This document shows positions 13,665-14,869 of a DNA stretch of 14,869 bases, one piece after another. The translations under genes and the position numbers were made by a program. The notes beneath the pieces were generated by a model. It was not told the DNA's origin and did no database searches. It saw nothing but the letters and a program-made list of their open reading frames with translations. The DNA lies in assembly GCA_023254645.1 (NCBI GenBank), contig JALRLA010000399.1, forward strand, positions 1 to 14,869. The letters run 5' to 3'. How positions within the stretch are numbered: position 1 is the stretch's first letter; each line of letters opens with the position of its first letter. This stretch comes from Bacteroidia bacterium. GTDB lineage: Bacteria > Bacteroidota > Bacteroidia > NS11-12g > UBA955.

Positions 13665-14309
13665 ATGTCTCAAGAAGCCATCCTTAAACTATTAGATGCC
13701 AACAAGCAATGGGTCGAAGACGAACTTTCCCACAACCCAGAGTTTTTTAAAGAGTTGGCAGAAGGTCAACAACCCGAATATTTGTGGATAGGCTGCAGTG
13801 ATTCTCGGGTTCCTGCTGATCGTATCACCGGTACAAAACCTGGTCAAATCTTCGTTCACCGCAACATTGCCAATTTGGTGATTCATACTGATTTGAACAT
13901 GCTGAGTGTGCTGGAGTATGCCGTTGCTTACTTGAAAGTGAAGCACATCATCGTTTGCGGCCATTACGGTTGCGGAGGGATACGCGCGGCCATTAGCCGC
14001 AATAACTATGAATTGCTGAACAAGTGGTTGCGCAATATCAAAGACATTTATATCAAGAATCAAGACGAATTGAATGGTATTTCAGACACGAGGGCCCGCG
14101 AAAACGCCCTAGTGGAGTTGAGCATCAAGCAACAGATTGAAAACCTCATGAAAACAAGTGTAGTGCAGAGGGCTTGGCATTTGGGTGAAGACCTAACGCT
14201 ACACGGAATGGTATACGATGTGGCCAATGGCCGATTAAAGCAGTTGATTCAGTACGACCGTAACAGCCCCTTGCCCGAAATTTATCGCTATTATTTCGAC
14301 GAAGATTGA
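13665..14309 (+). CDS. Beta-class carbonic anhydrase
   Basis: Zinc enzyme interconverting CO2 and bicarbonate, probably cytoplasmic since no signal peptide is visible. The 214-residue protein has the beta-class zinc ligands Cys44 in GCSDSRVPADRI (43-54, also with the Asp46-Arg48 dyad), and His100 and Cys103 in CGHYGCGGIRAA (98-109). VHRNIAN (64-70) is also diagnostic. The C-terminus has WHLGEDLTLHGMVYDVANGRLK, the usual final strand region. Length and motifs fit the CynT/Can group. It starts 2 nt after the SulP stop and is almost certainly co-transcribed with it, which suggests that imported bicarbonate and CO2 are equilibrated for carboxylation or pH control. Its 3' end overlaps terC, read on the other strand, by 19 bp. 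Confidence 0.95.
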   Translation: MSQEAILKLLDANKQWVEDELSHNPEFFKELAEGQQPEYLWIGCSDSRVPADRITGTKPGQIFVHRNIANLVIHTDLNMLSVLEYAVAYLKVKHIIVCGHYGCGGIRAAISRNNYELLNKWLRNIKDIYIKNQDELNGISDTRARENALVELSIKQQIENLMKTSVVQRAWHLGEDLTLHGMVYDVANGRLKQLIQYDRNSPLPEIYRYYFDED

Positions 14310-14850
14310 TTTTTCAACTTGTCTATTCTCAAGTTGATCATTTCAATGGCAAAAGAAAAGGCCATCGCGAAGTAGATGTAGCCCTTTTCCAAGTTCTGGT
14401 CGAAGGCTTCGGCTAGAAGGGAAACACCAATCATGACCAAAAAAGAGAGAGCCAGGATTTTGATGCTCACGTGCTCTTGAACAAATTTAGCAATGGGTTC
14501 AGCGGCCAATAACATGACCACCATGGAGGCTACTACGGCGGCAATCATGACCCAAAGCTCTTTGGCCATTCCCACGGCGGTGATGACAGAGTCCAAGCTG
14601 AAAACAATATTCAAGAGGGCCATTTGCAAAAGAACGGCATTCCATCCCGAGCGCTGGCTCCTTACTTGATGTTCTTCCTCGGGTTGGGTGAGTTTCAGGT
14701 GAATTTCGTGCACACTTTGGTACAACAGAAAAAGGCCTCCACCCAACAGCAATAAACTCTTTCCCGAAATAGGCTGTCCCATTAAACTAAACAAGGGCTG
14801 GTCTTGCTGTTGAATCCATTGGAGACCCATGAGCATAAGAATGCGAGTGA
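14291..14850 (-). CDS. TerC family integral membrane protein, N-terminus cut by the window end
   Basis: C-terminal two-thirds of a TerC/Alx-type membrane protein, a family linked to tellurite resistance and, in Alx/YceF-like members, to metal export. The ATG at 14836 is internal, since family-like sequence (RILMLMGLQWI) runs upstream of it to the apparent end of genomic sequence at 14850. Recognisable parts are the PISGKSLLLLGGGLFLLYQSVHEIH region and LLQMALLNIVFSLDSVITAVGMA, which holds the second acidic motif of TerC proteins. The final helices follow, then a basic tail ending NQSSSK. The first acidic motif and about 75-80 residues are missing. Codons beyond 14850 would come from adapter-like sequence and should not be translated. 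The gene runs convergent to the carbonic anhydrase gene. The actual substrate is unknown. Confidence 0.87.
14314..14337. other. Perfect 8-bp inverted repeat just past the carbonic anhydrase stop
   Basis: TCAACTTG (14314-14321) and CAAGTTGA (14330-14337) are separated by 8 nt. The hairpin starts 5 nt after the carbonic anhydrase stop and lies within the coding sequence of the opposing terC gene. Neither strand has a clear T-run after it, so it is not a classical terminator. It may stabilise a 3' end or cause pausing, or it may be chance. Confidence 0.3.
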
Positions 14851-14869
14851 AGATCGGACGAGCGTCGGG
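14851..14869 (+). other. Adapter-like sequence at the contig end (probable artefact)
   Basis: AGATCGGACGAGCGTCGGG matches the first 19 bases of the Illumina TruSeq adapter (AGATCGGAAGAGCGTCGTG) at 17 of 19 positions. It sits exactly at the end of the window, where adapter read-through would be retained at a contig edge. It is best treated as non-genomic. Confidence 0.8.

Noticed and set aside
1..14869. Defence island, mobile element, CRISPR array, biosynthetic cluster or new multi-gene system
   Set aside because: All complete genes belong to known housekeeping, transport or envelope families. There are no integrases, transposases, nucleases or regularly spaced repeats that would support such a call.

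Overview
The window looks like chromosomal DNA of a Bacteroidota bacterium, probably from Flavobacteriales or a related order. The evidence is a TonB operon with two ExbD genes and a TonB that has a cytoplasmic N-terminal extension, the order rpmB-rpmG-DUF4295 (bL38)-ftsY, a BshC bacillithiol enzyme, and promoters of the Bacteroidota form TTG-N20-TAnnTTTG. Base composition is even throughout. I see no transposase, integrase, tRNA, rRNA, CRISPR array or sign of recent transfer. Both ends cut genes. The last 19 bases look like residual Illumina adapter, so the window is probably a whole draft contig or the end of one.

Layout. (1) 2-757: C-terminal half of an FAD-dependent amine-oxidase/phytoene-desaturase-type oxidoreductase. 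(2) 928-3967: TonB energising operon exbB-exbD1-exbD2-tonB, with a promoter upstream and a strong terminator at 3994-4023. (3) 4043-5506: a lone Opp/Dpp-type ABC ATPase with two nucleotide-binding domains. (4) 5571-7584: envelope pair, a secreted double-LysM protein with a DPBB/RlpA-like tail overlapping an O-antigen-ligase-family membrane protein. (5) 7619-8190: ribosomal protein genes rpmB, rpmG and a 50-codon DUF4295/bL38 gene, ending in a terminator. (6) 8256-12044: ftsY, rimO and bshC, each overlapping the next. (7) 12097-14309: a SulP anion transporter followed 2 nt later by a beta-carbonic anhydrase, probably a bicarbonate uptake and interconversion module. (8) 14291-end, minus strand: a TerC-family membrane protein missing its N-terminus, overlapping the carbonic anhydrase gene tail to tail.

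How the genes work together. The ExbB/ExbD/TonB complex supplies proton-motive force to outer-membrane TonB-dependent transporters. rpmB, rpmG, bL38, rimO and ftsY serve the ribosome, its modification and co-translational membrane targeting. SulP plus carbonic anhydrase handle inorganic carbon. Four promoters (exbB, LysM gene, rpmB, SulP) share the same -33/-7 architecture with exactly 20 nt between the boxes, and two genes appear to be leaderless or nearly so.

I looked for an undescribed multi-gene system and did not find one: all full-length genes belong to known families. The points most worth checking are the adapter-like end, the 50-codon bL38 gene, the uniform promoters and leaderless starts, the Shine-Dalgarno-like sites in a lineage thought not to use them, the two divergent ExbD paralogues, and the tail-to-tail overlap with its hairpin.
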